From Cytobacillus firmus (GTDB taxonomy: Bacteria > Bacillota > Bacilli > Bacillales > Cytobacillaceae): 48,084 bases of DNA. Shown one piece after another: positions 1 to 8,251 of this stretch; position 1 is the stretch's first letter; each line of letters starts with the position of its first letter. A model generated the notes under the pieces. The model was not told where the DNA came from. It saw nothing but the letters and a program-made list of their open reading frames with translations, and ran no database searches. The position numbers and the translations under genes are program-made. The stretch is from positions 1 to 48,084 of the forward strand of contig NZ_JAMBOJ010000034.1 in NCBI RefSeq assembly GCF_023715565.1. Direction: 5' to 3'.

Positions 1-1
1 G

Positions 2-88
2 ATCGAGGAATATAACCAGCATCGTTATCAATGGGGCTTAAATAAAATGACCCCGGTGCAATACCGGGGTCATTTACTAGCCGCATAG
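2..88 (+). CDS. IS3-family transposase, C-terminal 28 residues only
   Basis: The second reading frame is open from the window edge to TAG at 86-88. It reads as the end of an IS3/IS150-type integrase-core transposase, with the phrases YNQHRYQWGLNKMTPVQYR and HLLAA at the C terminus. This family usually ends in a 'YN..R.Q..L..M.PV.YR' block just after the last catalytic acidic residue of the DDE domain. The catalytic part is outside the window, so activity cannot be judged. A perfect 12-bp hairpin at 45-75 lies inside this coding end. A partial gene; function is DNA strand transfer during transposition. Confidence 0.75.
   Translation: MEEYNQHRYQWGLNKMTPVQYRGHLLAA
45..75. terminator. Perfect hairpin inside the transposase 3' end
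   Basis: AAATGACCCCGG (45-56) and its exact complement (64-75) enclose a 7-base loop. The T tract is weak on the + strand and slightly better on the - strand (TTTTATTT). It may block transcription from entering the element from outside, a common device near IS ends. Role inferred. Confidence 0.4.
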
Positions 89-129
89 GCGCTTTTTAAA
101 CTGTCCGTAAATCGGGGCACAGTTCATAG

Positions 130-151
130 GAGCCTGAGGGCTCTTTTTTTT
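130..151 (+). terminator. Rho-independent terminator just outside the IS end
   Basis: GAGCC (130-134) pairs with GGCTC (139-143) across a TGAG loop and is followed by eight T residues. It lies just past the probable IS right end, so it could be the original terminator of the gene upstream of the insertion. Confidence 0.65.
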
Positions 152-315
152 ATATTTTTTTGGAGCTGGTGGCATTTAGTTTCGGCGGGCTGCGGCGAAA
201 CGCGGGTTCCCGTGGGATTGTAGAATAACGACGGAAATGACGGAGTCCTAAGAAAAATGGTAATTACTCCTGAATATACTTCGCCCTCATCCTGTAAACG
301 ATTGCAACCTTTACC

Positions 316-344
316 TTTAAATACGCTTCAGATAGGAGTATAAT
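316..344 (+). promoter_or_regulatory. Candidate sigma-A promoter for the fumarase gene
   Basis: TATAAT at 339-344 with TTTAAA at 316-321, spacing 17. The -10 is perfect and the -35 is weak. It leaves a leader of about 70 bases before the ribosome site of the gene at 419. The rest of 152-418 shows no gene or strong hairpin. Confidence 0.4.
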
Positions 345-418
345 GGAAGACGATTAATAATTATAATTTTCATAAAAGATATAGCGATATAGGGAGCAAA
401 GGGAAGGGGACTTAAGCA

Positions 419-1972
419 ATGAATATCGACAAATTTCAGGAAAGCATGTATCAGCTGATTGTTGAAACATCCACGAATCTTCCGCGTGACGTGCGCCGTG
501 CGATCAAATCAGCGAAAGAAAGAGAAAATGCCGGAACGAGAGCGGCGATGAGCCTGGATACGATTACAAATAATATTAAAATGGCTGATGATAATGTATC
601 GCCAATCTGTCAGGATACCGGCTTGCCGACATTCAAAATTAAGACGCCTGTAGGTGCGAACCAGCTGGTCATGAAAGAAGCGATCAAAAATGCAATTGCC
701 CAGGCAACCAAGGACGGAAAGCTTCGCCCGAACTCTGTTGATTCCTTAACTGGCGCCAACAGCGGGGATAATCTTGGCTTTGGCACCCCGGTTATTAAAT
801 TCGAGCAATGGGAAAAAGACTATATTGACGCACGTCTGATTCTAAAAGGCGGCGGCTGTGAAAATAAAAACATCCAATATAGCCTTCCATGTGAACTAGA
901 CGGTCTTGGCCGCGCTGGACGCGACCTGGATGGAATCCGCAAGTGCATCATGCACTCTGTTTACCAGGCCCAGGGACAAGGCTGCAGCGCCGGTTTCATC
1001 GGTGTGGGAATCGGAGGAGACCGCTCTTCAGGCTATGACCTGGCAAAAGAGCAGCTGTTCCGTTCTGTAGATGATGTGAACCCGAATGAAGATCTTCGCA
1101 AGCTTGAAGACTATGTGATGGAAAATGCCAATGAGCTTGGCATCGGAACAATGGGCTTCGGCGGGGAAACAACGCTTCTAGGCTGTAAAGTCGGTGTGAT
1201 GAACCGCATTCCGGCAAGCTTTTTCGTATCTGTTGCCTATAATTGCTGGGCGTTCCGCCGTCTTGGCGTGTCAATCAGTATGGGTACAGGAGAAATTAAT
1301 GAATGGATGTACCAGGAAGGCGAGCACATTGACTTTGGTGCAACTGAAGCTGAGCTTGAGACAGCGGCAGCAGCAGAAACAGCTGAGCAAACAAACATCA
1401 TCACACTGCAGGCTCCTATCACGGAAGAACAGATTCGCGGTCTTAAGGTCGGTGATGTCGTTCAAATCAACGGCATGATGTACACAGGACGCGACGCCAT
1501 CCACCACCACTTGATAGATCATGATGCTCCAGTTGACCTTAATGGACAGGTTATTTATCACTGCGGTCCGGTTATGATGAAGGATGAAGACGGCCAGTGG
1601 CATGTAAAAGCAGCCGGTCCGACTACAAGTATCCGTGAGGAGCCATATCAGGGCGATATCATGAAAAAGTTTGGAATCCGTGCCGTTATTGGAAAAGGCG
1701 GTATGGGGCCGAAAACATTAGCAGCACTTCAGGAACATGGCGGCGTTTACTTAAATGCGATTGGTGGAGCTGCACAATATTACGCAGACTGCATCAAGTC
1801 TGTTGAAGGTGTGGACCTGATGGAATTCGGCATTCCTGAAGCCATGTGGCACCTTAAGGTTGAAGGCTTTACCGCAGTGGTAACAATGGATTCCCACGGC
1901 AACAGCCTTCATCGTGATGTCGATAAATCTTCACTTGAGAAATTGGCTCAATTCAAAGAGCGTGTATTTTAA
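419..1972 (+). CDS. fumA: Class I (iron-sulfur) fumarate hydratase
   Basis: Predicted to interconvert fumarate and malate in the TCA cycle with an oxygen-sensitive 4Fe-4S cluster, in the cytosol. The 517 residues join the alpha (about 1-290) and beta (about 330-517) parts of the class I fumarase/tartrate dehydratase family in one chain. C64 (in SPICQDTG), C189 and C276 have the spacing expected of the three cluster ligands of this family, and GVGIGGDRSSG and the GKGGMG turn of the beta part are present. ATG 419 follows an AAGGGGA ribosome site. It stands alone, with its own terminator at 1984. Class I enzymes are distinct from the usual Bacillus class II FumC. A tartrate dehydratase role cannot be excluded from sequence, but the fused form favours fumarase. 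Confidence 0.9.
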   Translation: MNIDKFQESMYQLIVETSTNLPRDVRRAIKSAKERENAGTRAAMSLDTITNNIKMADDNVSPICQDTGLPTFKIKTPVGANQLVMKEAIKNAIAQATKDGKLRPNSVDSLTGANSGDNLGFGTPVIKFEQWEKDYIDARLILKGGGCENKNIQYSLPCELDGLGRAGRDLDGIRKCIMHSVYQAQGQGCSAGFIGVGIGGDRSSGYDLAKEQLFRSVDDVNPNEDLRKLEDYVMENANELGIGTMGFGGETTLLGCKVGVMNRIPASFFVSVAYNCWAFRRLGVSISMGTGEINEWMYQEGEHIDFGATEAELETAAAAETAEQTNIITLQAPITEEQIRGLKVGDVVQINGMMYTGRDAIHHHLIDHDAPVDLNGQVIYHCGPVMMKDEDGQWHVKAAGPTTSIREEPYQGDIMKKFGIRAVIGKGGMGPKTLAALQEHGGVYLNAIGGAAQYYADCIKSVEGVDLMEFGIPEAMWHLKVEGFTAVVTMDSHGNSLHRDVDKSSLEKLAQFKERVF

Positions 1973-1983
1973 TATTGGAACGA

Positions 1984-2012
1984 GAGAGACTGCATCTGGT
2001 CTCTCTTTTTTT
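1984..2012 (+). terminator. Rho-independent terminator after fumarase
   Basis: GAGAGAC (1984-1990) pairs with GTCTCTC (1999-2005), loop of 8, followed by seven T residues. Begins 11 bases after the fumarase stop. Confidence 0.85.
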
Positions 2013-2090
2013 GTGCATTTTTGCCAGCTGGCCCTGTGAATGTTTTCTTTTCGTTCACAAACACTAAGAAAAAATATTGGAGGAGCTCAG

Positions 2091-2882
2091 ATGAAAAAAT
2101 TAAGTATCTTCCTGAGTGTATTTTTTCTGTTTTTTTCCGGAACAGCTTATGCAAACTACGGCAACTCGCCGGTTCATTGGGGATTTAAGAAGGCAAAAAA
2201 TGAGGTGCCCGCGGAAGCAGGCAAGCCTCTCGATTCGTTGCTTGAACGGCATGGTTCTTATTATAAGGGCGATACAAGCAAAAAGGAGATCTATTTAACA
2301 TTTGATAATGGATATGAAAACGGCTATACCGGGCAGGTCCTGGACGTTTTAAAAAAGGAAAAGGTCCCTGCAGCTTTTTTCGTAACTGGCCATTATTTAA
2401 AAAGTGCACCCGAACTAGTTAAGAGGATGGCGTCTGAAGGACATATTATAGGCAATCACTCCTGGCATCATCCTGATATGACCAGAGTGAGCGATGAGAA
2501 ATTTATCAAAGAGCTCGAAATGGTTCGTGCAGAAACCGAAAAGCTGACGGGTGTTAAGCAAATGGCTTATCTGCGGCCGCCACGAGGTATATTCAGTGAG
2601 CGCACATTGGCTCTTGCTAAAAAGGAAGGCTACACGCATGTATTTTGGTCACTAGCTTTTGTAGACTGGCACACTGACCGGCAGAAGGGCTGGCAGTATT
2701 CTTATGACAATATTATGCGCCAGATCCACCCTGGCTGTATTCTGCTTCTGCACACAGTCTCAAAGGACAATGCCGATGCTCTTGAAAAAGCCATTCAGGA
2801 TCTGAAAAAGCGGGGGTACACGTTTAAGAGCCTTGATGATTTGACATGGGAGCAGGCGATTGGGGAACGGATGCTGTACTGA
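2091..2882 (+). CDS. pdaA: PdaA-type polysaccharide (N-acetylmuramic acid) deacetylase, spore cortex
   Basis: Predicted to remove the acetyl group from muramic acid residues so that muramic delta-lactam can form in the spore cortex, which is needed for germination-time cortex hydrolysis. The 263-residue length equals B. subtilis PdaA. A signal peptide occupies about 1-21 (hydrophobic, ending AYA), so the protein is exported. The NodB deacetylase fold shows the PdaA-specific TFDNGYE (D72, N73 in place of the usual TFDDG) and the metal motif NHSWHH (H123, H126/127), then RPPRG and a late LLLHTVS. ATG 2091 has GGAGGAG eight bases upstream; the reading frame stays open to 2040, but that start has no ribosome site. 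It is the first of a set of genes in the B. subtilis yfjS-yfjP-yfjO-yfjN order. Expression would be expected in the forespore; no sigma-G promoter was clearly seen. Confidence 0.9.
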   Translation: MKKLSIFLSVFFLFFSGTAYANYGNSPVHWGFKKAKNEVPAEAGKPLDSLLERHGSYYKGDTSKKEIYLTFDNGYENGYTGQVLDVLKKEKVPAAFFVTGHYLKSAPELVKRMASEGHIIGNHSWHHPDMTRVSDEKFIKELEMVRAETEKLTGVKQMAYLRPPRGIFSERTLALAKKEGYTHVFWSLAFVDWHTDRQKGWQYSYDNIMRQIHPGCILLLHTVSKDNADALEKAIQDLKKRGYTFKSLDDLTWEQAIGERMLY

Positions 2883-2909
2883 AGCTTGGCAGAAATACAA
2901 TGATAGCAG

Positions 2910-2940
2910 AAATAGACCCAGCTCTTAAGGGTCTATTTTT
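2910..2940 (+). terminator. Rho-independent terminator after pdaA
   Basis: AATAGACCC (2911-2919) pairs with GGGTCTATT (2929-2937), followed by T residues. Separates pdaA from the glycosylase gene. Confidence 0.85.
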
Positions 2941-3006
2941 GCATAGGTAAACAATTGTAGCGAAAAAATGCTATAATCGGGGAAAATGATAAAGGACGGA
3001 TTCTTC

Positions 3007-3867
3007 TTGGAGAAGATACAAGTAGAAGGACCTTATAATTTTGATCTCGTACTGGACAGGCTTTCGAACGATCCTCTTAATCAGGTTAATATAGAGGATA
3101 GGTCTGTGAAAGTGCCCATGATGCTTAAGCGTCAGCCGGTTGTAGCAGAAGTAAAGGGAGTCGGAACGACGGAGCAGCCGGAGTTTTTAATTTCCGGAAC
3201 GGATGGCCCCCTTAAGGAAAAGGCAGCTGAGCGCCTATCGGAAATATTCCACTGGCATCTGCCGCTTGAGACCATTCATAAACATTTTCAAAACACAGAA
3301 TTACAGCCGATATTTGAAGAGCATTATGGGACCCCTATTGTGCTCGACTTTGATCCATATGCCTGTATTCTGAAATGTATAATCCACCAGCAGCTGAACC
3401 TTGCGTTTGCACACACATTAACAGAACGATTTGTAAAAACCTTTGGATTTGAACAAGACGGTGTGTGGTTCTATCCGCTGCCCGAAGAAGTGGCAGAACT
3501 TAAGGTGGAAGACCTGAGGGAACTGCAGTTCAGCGGACGGAAGGCTGAATACGTTATTGGCATTGCAAAAGAAACGGCTGCGGGAAGAATAAACTTTGAT
3601 GAGCTTAAAAACCTTTCAGATGAAGAAATTTATGATAAACTGATCAAATTGCGCGGTGTCGGTCCATGGACTGTTCAGAATTTCCTAATGTTCGGGCTTG
3701 GTCGTCCAAATCTTTTTCCTGCTGCAGACATCGGCATCCAGAATGCCTTGAAAAAATTATATAAATTAGAAGCGAAACCGACTCTTGAAGAAATGGAGAC
3801 ATTTTCAAAGAGCTGGAATCCTTATTTGAGCTATGCTTCGCTTTATTTGTGGAGAAGCATCGAATAA
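3007..3867 (+). CDS. yfjP: HhH-GPD DNA glycosylase, AlkA-like (YfjP homologue)
   Basis: Predicted base-excision repair enzyme that removes alkylated purines (3-methyladenine type) from DNA. It shows the helix-hairpin-helix-GPD signature LRGVGPWTVQNFLMFGLG followed by FPAADIGIQ, whose Asp is the expected catalytic residue. An N-terminal AlkA-like domain occupies about the first 110 residues. I chose TTG 3007 because AAAGGACGG lies at 2991-2999, and the product (286 residues) then matches the family length. The ATG at 2986 has no ribosome site and sits 9 bases from a TATAAT at 2972-2977 that looks like the gene's own -10 box. It lies 19 bases upstream of the methyltransferase gene and is probably co-transcribed, as yfjP-yfjO in B. 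subtilis. Confidence 0.85.
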   Translation: MEKIQVEGPYNFDLVLDRLSNDPLNQVNIEDRSVKVPMMLKRQPVVAEVKGVGTTEQPEFLISGTDGPLKEKAAERLSEIFHWHLPLETIHKHFQNTELQPIFEEHYGTPIVLDFDPYACILKCIIHQQLNLAFAHTLTERFVKTFGFEQDGVWFYPLPEEVAELKVEDLRELQFSGRKAEYVIGIAKETAAGRINFDELKNLSDEEIYDKLIKLRGVGPWTVQNFLMFGLGRPNLFPAADIGIQNALKKLYKLEAKPTLEEMETFSKSWNPYLSYASLYLWRSIE

Positions 3868-3886
3868 TTTGGAGTGATGAAGGATC

Positions 3887-5266
3887 ATGAAACAAGAACA
3901 AACAGCTAAATTAAAACTAAAGCAGACGTTCCCGCTGACAATCAAAAGGCTTGGTATTAATGGCGAAGGTGTCGGTTATTTTAAAAGGCAGGTTGTATTT
4001 GTTCCTGGGGCACTGCCCGGCGAGGAAATTGTAGCAGAAGCAACAAAGGTAAATCCAAAGTTTTCTGAGGCCAAAATCAAGAAAATCCGCAAAAAGTCGG
4101 AGTTCCGCGTTCAGCCTCCATGCCCGGTCTATCATGAGTGCGGCGGCTGCCAGCTGCAGCATCTCCGCTATGATCAGCAGCTGAAGGAAAAGCGGGATAT
4201 CATAATTCAAGCTTTAGAACGGCACACAAAGCTGAATCCTGAGAAGCTGGACATAAAAGAAACCATTGGAATGGAAGATCCCTGGAGCTACAGAAATAAA
4301 AGCCAGTTCCAGGTTGGCTTAAAAGACGGGAAAGTTCTGGCCGGTTTATATGGCATGAATTCGCACCGCCTGATTAATATTGAGCATTGTGCAGTCCAGC
4401 ATCCGCAGACAACAAAGGCGACAGAAACAGTGAAGCGGATACTCCAGGACCTGCGAATCCCTATTTATAATGAGAGAAACCGAAAAGGCATCGTAAGAAC
4501 CATCGTTGCAAGGGTGGGGATAAAGACAGGGGAGTTGCAGATCGTCTTAATTACAGCTCAAAAAGAGCTTCCTAAAAAAGAGATTATTATCGAAAAAATA
4601 AAAAATGAGCTCCCTGAAGTAAAGTCCATCATTCAAAATGTGAACGGGGAAAAAACCTCCATAATTTTTGGACAGGAAACCACCAATCTGGATGGCAGCG
4701 ACTTTATCCAGGAAACACTTGGAGACCTTCAGTTTGAACTATCGGCACGGACTTTCTTCCAGCTGAACCCTGAACAGACCGTCAAGCTTTATAATGAAGT
4801 CAAAAGGGCAGCGGCTTTAACAGGCAAGGAAAAAGTAGCGGACGCATACTGCGGCGTCGGAACGATCGGACTTTGGGTAGCAGATCAGGCAGCCGAAATC
4901 CGCGGCATGGATATCATCAGGGAATCCATCGAAGATGCAAAGAAAAACGCGGCCCGCCATGGAATCAAGCATGCCCAATACGTGGTCGGCAAAGCAGAAG
5001 AATGGCTTCCGAAATGGACAAAAGAAGGCTGGAAACCGGACGTCATCATCGTCGATCCGCCAAGAACAGGACTGGACCAGCAGCTGTTAAAGACGATTTT
5101 GAAGGTCCAGCCGAAAAAAGTGGTTTATGTTTCTTGTAATCCATCCACATTGGCGAAGGATATTTCGGTCTTGAGCTCCAAATATCATGTAAATGGCATT
5201 CAGCCTGTGGATATGTTTCCGCAGACGGCACATGTCGAAGCGGTCTGTCTGTTAGAAAAGAAGTAA
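3887..5266 (+). CDS. rlmD: 23S rRNA (uracil-5-)-methyltransferase, RlmD/TrmA family (YfjO homologue)
   Basis: Predicted to methylate C5 of a uridine in 23S rRNA using S-adenosylmethionine. Domain order: TRAM RNA-binding domain (about 13-70), an iron-sulfur Cys set (C79, C85, C88 in [12 protein letters not shown], and a fourth Cys in EHCAVQHP), then the Rossmann methyltransferase with [10 protein letters not shown], the DPPRTGL loop and the catalytic Cys in [10 protein letters not shown]. Its 459 residues fit the family. ATG 3887 has GGAGTGATGAAGG upstream. B. subtilis has two such paralogues (YefA/RlmCD and YfjO). The neighbours match yfjO, and the exact target uridine of that paralogue cannot be told from sequence, so the gene symbol names the family rather than a proven site. 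Confidence 0.88.
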   Translation: MKQEQTAKLKLKQTFPLTIKRLGINGEGVGYFKRQVVFVPGALPGEEIVAEATKVNPKFSEAKIKKIRKKSEFRVQPPCPVYHECGGCQLQHLRYDQQLKEKRDIIIQALERHTKLNPEKLDIKETIGMEDPWSYRNKSQFQVGLKDGKVLAGLYGMNSHRLINIEHCAVQHPQTTKATETVKRILQDLRIPIYNERNRKGIVRTIVARVGIKTGELQIVLITAQKELPKKEIIIEKIKNELPEVKSIIQNVNGEKTSIIFGQETTNLDGSDFIQETLGDLQFELSARTFFQLNPEQTVKLYNEVKRAAALTGKEKVADAYCGVGTIGLWVADQAAEIRGMDIIRESIEDAKKNAARHGIKHAQYVVGKAEEWLPKWTKEGWKPDVIIVDPPRTGLDQQLLKTILKVQPKKVVYVSCNPSTLAKDISVLSSKYHVNGIQPVDMFPQTAHVEAVCLLEKK

Positions 5267-5329
5267 AGATTAATTTTAATTAACTTCTGAAATGATTCGG
5301 ATAAGTATTCCCACTCATATGATAGTAAT

Positions 5330-5363
5330 ATCCGGGTTCTCTTCATTAGGAACCCGGATTTTA
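5330..5363 (+). terminator. Rho-independent terminator after the methyltransferase
   Basis: ATCCGGGTTC (5330-5339) pairs perfectly with GAACCCGGAT (5350-5359) across a 10-base loop; short T tract follows. Ends the yfjP-yfjO unit. Confidence 0.8.
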
Positions 5364-5457
5364 TACTATAACCCCTTTCATTGTTCAAATTGTGTTAACT
5401 ATGATTGACTGCATAAGGAATGAGAGTTGACTTTAGATGAATAAAGATGTGTATTCT

Positions 5458-5484
5458 CCTGGATGAATCATTCAGGGGTTTTTT
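5458..5484 (+). terminator. Second terminator-like hairpin in the gap
   Basis: CCTGGAT (5458-5464) pairs with ATTCAGG (5470-5476, one G-T pair) across a 5-base loop; GG and six T residues follow. No gene lies between this and the terminator at 5330, so it may close a small untranslated transcript or be what is left of a lost gene. Apart from it and the inverted repeats at 5599-5639, nothing was recognised in 5364-5698. Confidence 0.45.
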
Positions 5485-5598
5485 GGCCTTCGTGCCAGTT
5501 TTGAATTGAAATCTGTTTCCTGATTCGTATGTACTGCAAGCTAAATGTATCGCACAAGTTGAATGTTAATTAGCCTGTCTAGGTCTTTGTTGCCTGCA

Positions 5599-5639
5599 GT
5601 TTAGGAAAATGTAAACTAAACATTACATGATATGTTTAG
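5599..5639. promoter_or_regulatory. Candidate operator: three CTAAAC/GTTTAG half-sites
   Basis: GTTTAG (5599-5604), CTAAACAT (5616-5623) and ATGTTTAG (5632-5639) form a perfect 8-bp inverted repeat with an 8-base spacer plus an extra inverted half-site 11 bases upstream. It lies 60 bases ahead of the XRE/AbrB regulator gene, the usual place for an autoregulatory operator. Role inferred. Confidence 0.5.
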
Positions 5640-5698
5640 AATGGTTGGTTGAAGTATGCTAAAAACATGATTTAATTAAAATAAAGGGTGTGAAAAAT

Positions 5699-6127
5699 AT
5701 GATAAATATGAACCTGAAAGATTTACGGAAAACACATAAATATACCCAAGAAGAGATTGCTGAAAAATTAGGGATATCCAGACAAGCAGTTGCAAAATGG
5801 GAAAATGGGGAAACGGTAACTGATATCAATAATTGTTTAGCGCTGGCACAATTGTATAAGGTGAGCTTGGATGATTTAGTTAATCATTCGAAGCAAAGGG
5901 ATGGAATAGGGATTCAGCCTGAAGGAAAACACGTATTTGGGACCGTTAAGGTTGGAGAAAGAGGACAAATTGTCATTCCTAAGAAAGCCAGGGAGATATT
6001 TAATATTTCACCTGAAGACTCCTTGTTAGTTCTAGGTGATGAGGCTCAGGGAATTGCCCTCGTTAAGCACGATAAATTTATGCATTTTGCAGAAGCTGTG
6101 TTTAAAGCGAAAGAATGCAAGGAGTAG
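5699..6127 (+). CDS. Hybrid XRE-type HTH / AbrB-SpoVT domain transcriptional regulator
   Basis: Two DNA-binding modules lie in one 142-residue protein. Residues about 5-60 form a Cro/C1-type helix-turn-helix (LRKTHKYTQEEIAEKLGISR with QAVAKWENG after it). Residues about 75-120 form an AbrB/SpoVT swapped-hairpin domain (GTVKVGERGQIVIPKKAREIF). AbrB proteins bind as dimers or tetramers, so the XRE part would add sequence specificity. ATG 5699 is chosen because AAAGGGTG lies eight bases upstream; an in-frame GTG at 5690 overlaps that site. Next comes, 34 bases on, a membrane-anchored hydrolase gene probably in the same operon. Inverted-repeat half-sites just upstream suggest autoregulation. The target is unknown. 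Confidence 0.85.
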   Translation: MINMNLKDLRKTHKYTQEEIAEKLGISRQAVAKWENGETVTDINNCLALAQLYKVSLDDLVNHSKQRDGIGIQPEGKHVFGTVKVGERGQIVIPKKAREIFNISPEDSLLVLGDEAQGIALVKHDKFMHFAEAVFKAKECKE

Positions 6128-6161
6128 CCATCCTCTTTAAACAGGAAAGGATGCGATATGG

Positions 6162-7226
6162 TTGAAAAAAAGAAAGAAAATCATACTAAGTGGAATAGTC
6201 GTATTTGTTTTATTTATGGTTGGGGGTTATTTTTATAAAAATAGTACTTATATGGAGAAGCCGCTTAAAAAAATGTATCGGGCGGGTTTTATTGAAAAAC
6301 AAGCAGAGCTAAAGGATGGTACAGTTTTAAATTATGGAGAAGGTCCAAGCAATGGAAAGACCCCACTTCTTTTGATTCATGGTCAAGGCATGTCATGGGA
6401 GGATTATGCGAAAGTGCTGCCAGAATTGTCTAAGCATTATCATGTGTTTGCAGTTGATTGCCATGGTCATGGAGAATCAGAAAGAAATCCTGAGAAATAT
6501 ATGGCTAAAGAAATGGCAGAAGATTTTACAGAATTTATTGAGGCTGTAATAGGAGAAAAAACAGTGGTTTCCGGCCATTCGTCAGGCGGCATGATTGCTG
6601 CGTGGATGGCAGCATACTCGCCAGACAAAGTGCTTGGTATAGTAATTGAAGATTCGCCTTTCTTTTCAACTGAACCAGGCAGAAGAGAAAATACCTATGT
6701 GTGGGTATACGGTTTTCAATTATATGAATACTTCAAGAACCAGGATGAAGAGAAGGACTACTTCAAGTATAGTTTAGAAAAAAGTTATTGGAAGAATATG
6801 TTTGGGGACCTTCTTTGGAACAAGTTTTCTAAAGACGCTGTAGCATATCATGAGAAACATCCTAATGAACCTGTACACATAAAGTATCTGCCGCCACAGA
6901 TAAACAGAATTTTTGAATCTGCCACTTATCAGTATGACCGCCAATTTGGAGAAGCCTTTTATGATAATAGCTGGTTTCAGGACTATAACCAATCAGAAGT
7001 GTTATCAAAAATTGATAGTCCTGCTGTATTTATTAAAGCTGATACAAGCTATGATGGAGATTTATTAGTTGCTGCATTATCTGATGAAGATGCTGACAGG
7101 GCAGTTGGGTTATTGAAAAATGGAAAAAGAATTGATGTGGATTCTCCGGGTCACGATATACATTACGATAAGCCTGAAGAATTTATTGAGGTCATGGTTG
7201 ATTTTTTACAAGATATTCGAAGCTGA
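6162..7226 (+). CDS. Membrane-anchored alpha/beta hydrolase
   Basis: Predicted serine hydrolase of unknown substrate (esterase, lipase or peptidase type). One N-terminal membrane segment (about 7-25, after KKRKK) would hold it outside the membrane as a type II protein. The alpha/beta fold shows the oxyanion loop LLIHGQG, the nucleophile elbow GHSSGG, and a late catalytic His in SPGHDIHYDKPEEF. An acidic residue near FIKADTSYDGD could complete the triad. At 354 residues it is longer than a minimal hydrolase (about 260) because of the anchor and a cap insert at about 175-270. TTG 6162 is the start: AGGAAAGGA lies upstream, and no ATG in this frame is near. Co-transcription with the upstream regulator is likely. 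Confidence 0.8.
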   Translation: MKKRKKIILSGIVVFVLFMVGGYFYKNSTYMEKPLKKMYRAGFIEKQAELKDGTVLNYGEGPSNGKTPLLLIHGQGMSWEDYAKVLPELSKHYHVFAVDCHGHGESERNPEKYMAKEMAEDFTEFIEAVIGEKTVVSGHSSGGMIAAWMAAYSPDKVLGIVIEDSPFFSTEPGRRENTYVWVYGFQLYEYFKNQDEEKDYFKYSLEKSYWKNMFGDLLWNKFSKDAVAYHEKHPNEPVHIKYLPPQINRIFESATYQYDRQFGEAFYDNSWFQDYNQSEVLSKIDSPAVFIKADTSYDGDLLVAALSDEDADRAVGLLKNGKRIDVDSPGHDIHYDKPEEFIEVMVDFLQDIRS

Positions 7227-7239
7227 TATAAACAAGCGG

Positions 7240-7284
7240 TGACTCAATCTCAGTCCGCATAATGCAGGCCTGAGAATGGAGTCA
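7240..7284. repeat. Imperfect long inverted repeat downstream of the hydrolase
   Basis: TGACTC and CTCAG (7240-7253) pair with CTGAG and GAGTCA (7270-7284), with a further GCAT/ATGC pair in the loop. There is no T tract, so it is more likely an RNA stability or protein-binding element than a classical terminator. Confidence 0.4.
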
Positions 7285-7403
7285 ACTTCAAAGCCTGTTC
7301 TAAAGTGGTTGGATGGCGATCAGAAATTTGCGCAGGAGGTTGTGGCAATAAAAAATGCTTATTTTATTGCGTTTGTATCATTTTAGAAGGGGGGGAGAAT
7401 TCA

Positions 7404-7601
7404 GTGGATGCGAATAAAAAATGGCTCTCCATTCCTAAAGAGTTTAGAAGCAAACTGAGAAAAAATGTCCTTTGTACAAATTGTCATGATGTTATCACAA
7501 TTGAGAGTTTTACGATTGAAGACCATCAATTTGGGATAGTTCTGAAGGGCAAATGTCAGCAGTGCGGACATGATGTCGCGAGAGTAGTTGAAGCTGAGTA
7601 A
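7404..7601 (+). CDS. Small zinc-ribbon protein of unknown function
   Basis: A 65-residue protein starting at GTG 7404, which has a strong GGGGGGGAG ribosome site. The frame is open to 7305 but with no earlier ribosome site. Two CxxC pairs (CTNC near residue 24 and CQQC near 53) would bind one zinc ion in a rubredoxin-like knuckle arrangement. The spacing of about 26 residues and the short beta-rich intervening stretch fit a zinc ribbon that binds nucleic acid or protein. I do not recognise a named family. It lies 177 bases after the hydrolase gene and before a terminator, inside the island that interrupts the conserved yfj gene order. Confidence 0.65.
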   Translation: MDANKKWLSIPKEFRSKLRKNVLCTNCHDVITIESFTIEDHQFGIVLKGKCQQCGHDVARVVEAE

Positions 7602-7682
7602 AGCTGTGGAAGTTTTCTCAAAAACAACATGAAACTTTTATAGAATATGTTTCAGACCTATACTGGAACAAATCTGAATGAG

Positions 7683-7711
7683 GAGCGGTATGCTGACAAC
7701 CGTTCTTTTTT
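7683..7711 (+). terminator. Rho-independent terminator after the zinc-ribbon gene
   Basis: GAGCGGT (7683-7689) pairs with ACCGTTC (7699-7705, one G-T pair), followed by six T residues. Confidence 0.7.
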
Positions 7712-7738
7712 GCTTTATCAAAGGATTTTCCTGACCCG

Positions 7739-8110
7739 CCTAATGGAGGATTGACCTCATTAAAGCACTCGCGCCTGAGCATACCAGAGAGTACTTCAAA
7801 GAATACTTACAAAATGTATTATATAGTCTCTCTTTTTCAGTCAGCTTTAAAGGTTCCGTTCCTGGTGTTTTACTCGGTCAGATTAAATTTAATTTACCCT
7901 GTCCTTTTGCTGTTTACTATATATAAGGGTTTGCCCTCTCAGATTTTCAAGAGGTTATCGATTTGAAGACTGCCAAAATGGAAGGGAGATCCTCAATATT
8001 CACGCAACCTGAGACTTGAAACACTGTTTGGATCAAAATTTGAAGCGTACTTAAATCAAAAGACGCAAGCAAAACATTTTCAGGAAAATGATTTCGAACT
8101 GGATAATTAG
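7739..8110 (+). pseudogene. Decayed protein-coding gene, family not recognised
   Basis: Three consecutive stretches in different + frames read like protein but are broken by stops and frameshifts. The first, at about 7749-7924, contains DLIKALAPEHTREYFKEYLQ. It runs past an in-frame stop into GFALSDFQEVIDLKTAKMEG (about 7927-8020). The frame then shifts to FGSKFEAYLNQKTQAKHF, which ends in TAG at 8108-8110. Charged and aromatic residues are well mixed, unlike random frames in AT-rich DNA. No ribosome site or intact start was found. The parent family is unknown to me. It sits inside the accessory island, consistent with past acquisition and loss. Confidence 0.4.
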
Positions 8111-8251
8111 TGATTAAAAATCTGGTGTGAACCATTCGAAGCAAAAAGGGAATAGTAAATGCAAGGCGGACAGGCGGCAAAGTGTCTCATCAGAAGGGAC
8201 AAACTGCCACATCTCAGCCATTGTATGAAATTTTAAACTTCTGCAGGGTGT

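Larger units (their letters stand above)
1..126 (+). mobile_element. Right end of an IS3-family insertion sequence (truncated by window edge)
   Basis: The window opens inside an IS3-type transposase reading frame. After its stop codon at 86-88 comes a short AT-rich stretch, then a segment at about 102-126 ending in CACAGTTCA. The terminal CA and the position just after the transposase stop are what is expected of an IS3-family right inverted repeat. The left end lies outside the window, so neither the partner repeat nor a target duplication can be checked. The exact end at 126 is inferred. The terminator that follows at 130-151 probably belongs to the host gene into which the element inserted. 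Confidence 0.6.

Noticed and set aside
152..338. Riboswitch or RNA leader before fumarase
   Set aside because: No conserved riboswitch core or T-box pattern was found; the hairpins seen are short and unsupported.
2972..2988. TATAAT followed by ATG 2986 as the start of the glycosylase
   Set aside because: The distance from -10 to ATG is 9 bases, too short for a normal transcript with a ribosome site; TTG 3007 has a good site.
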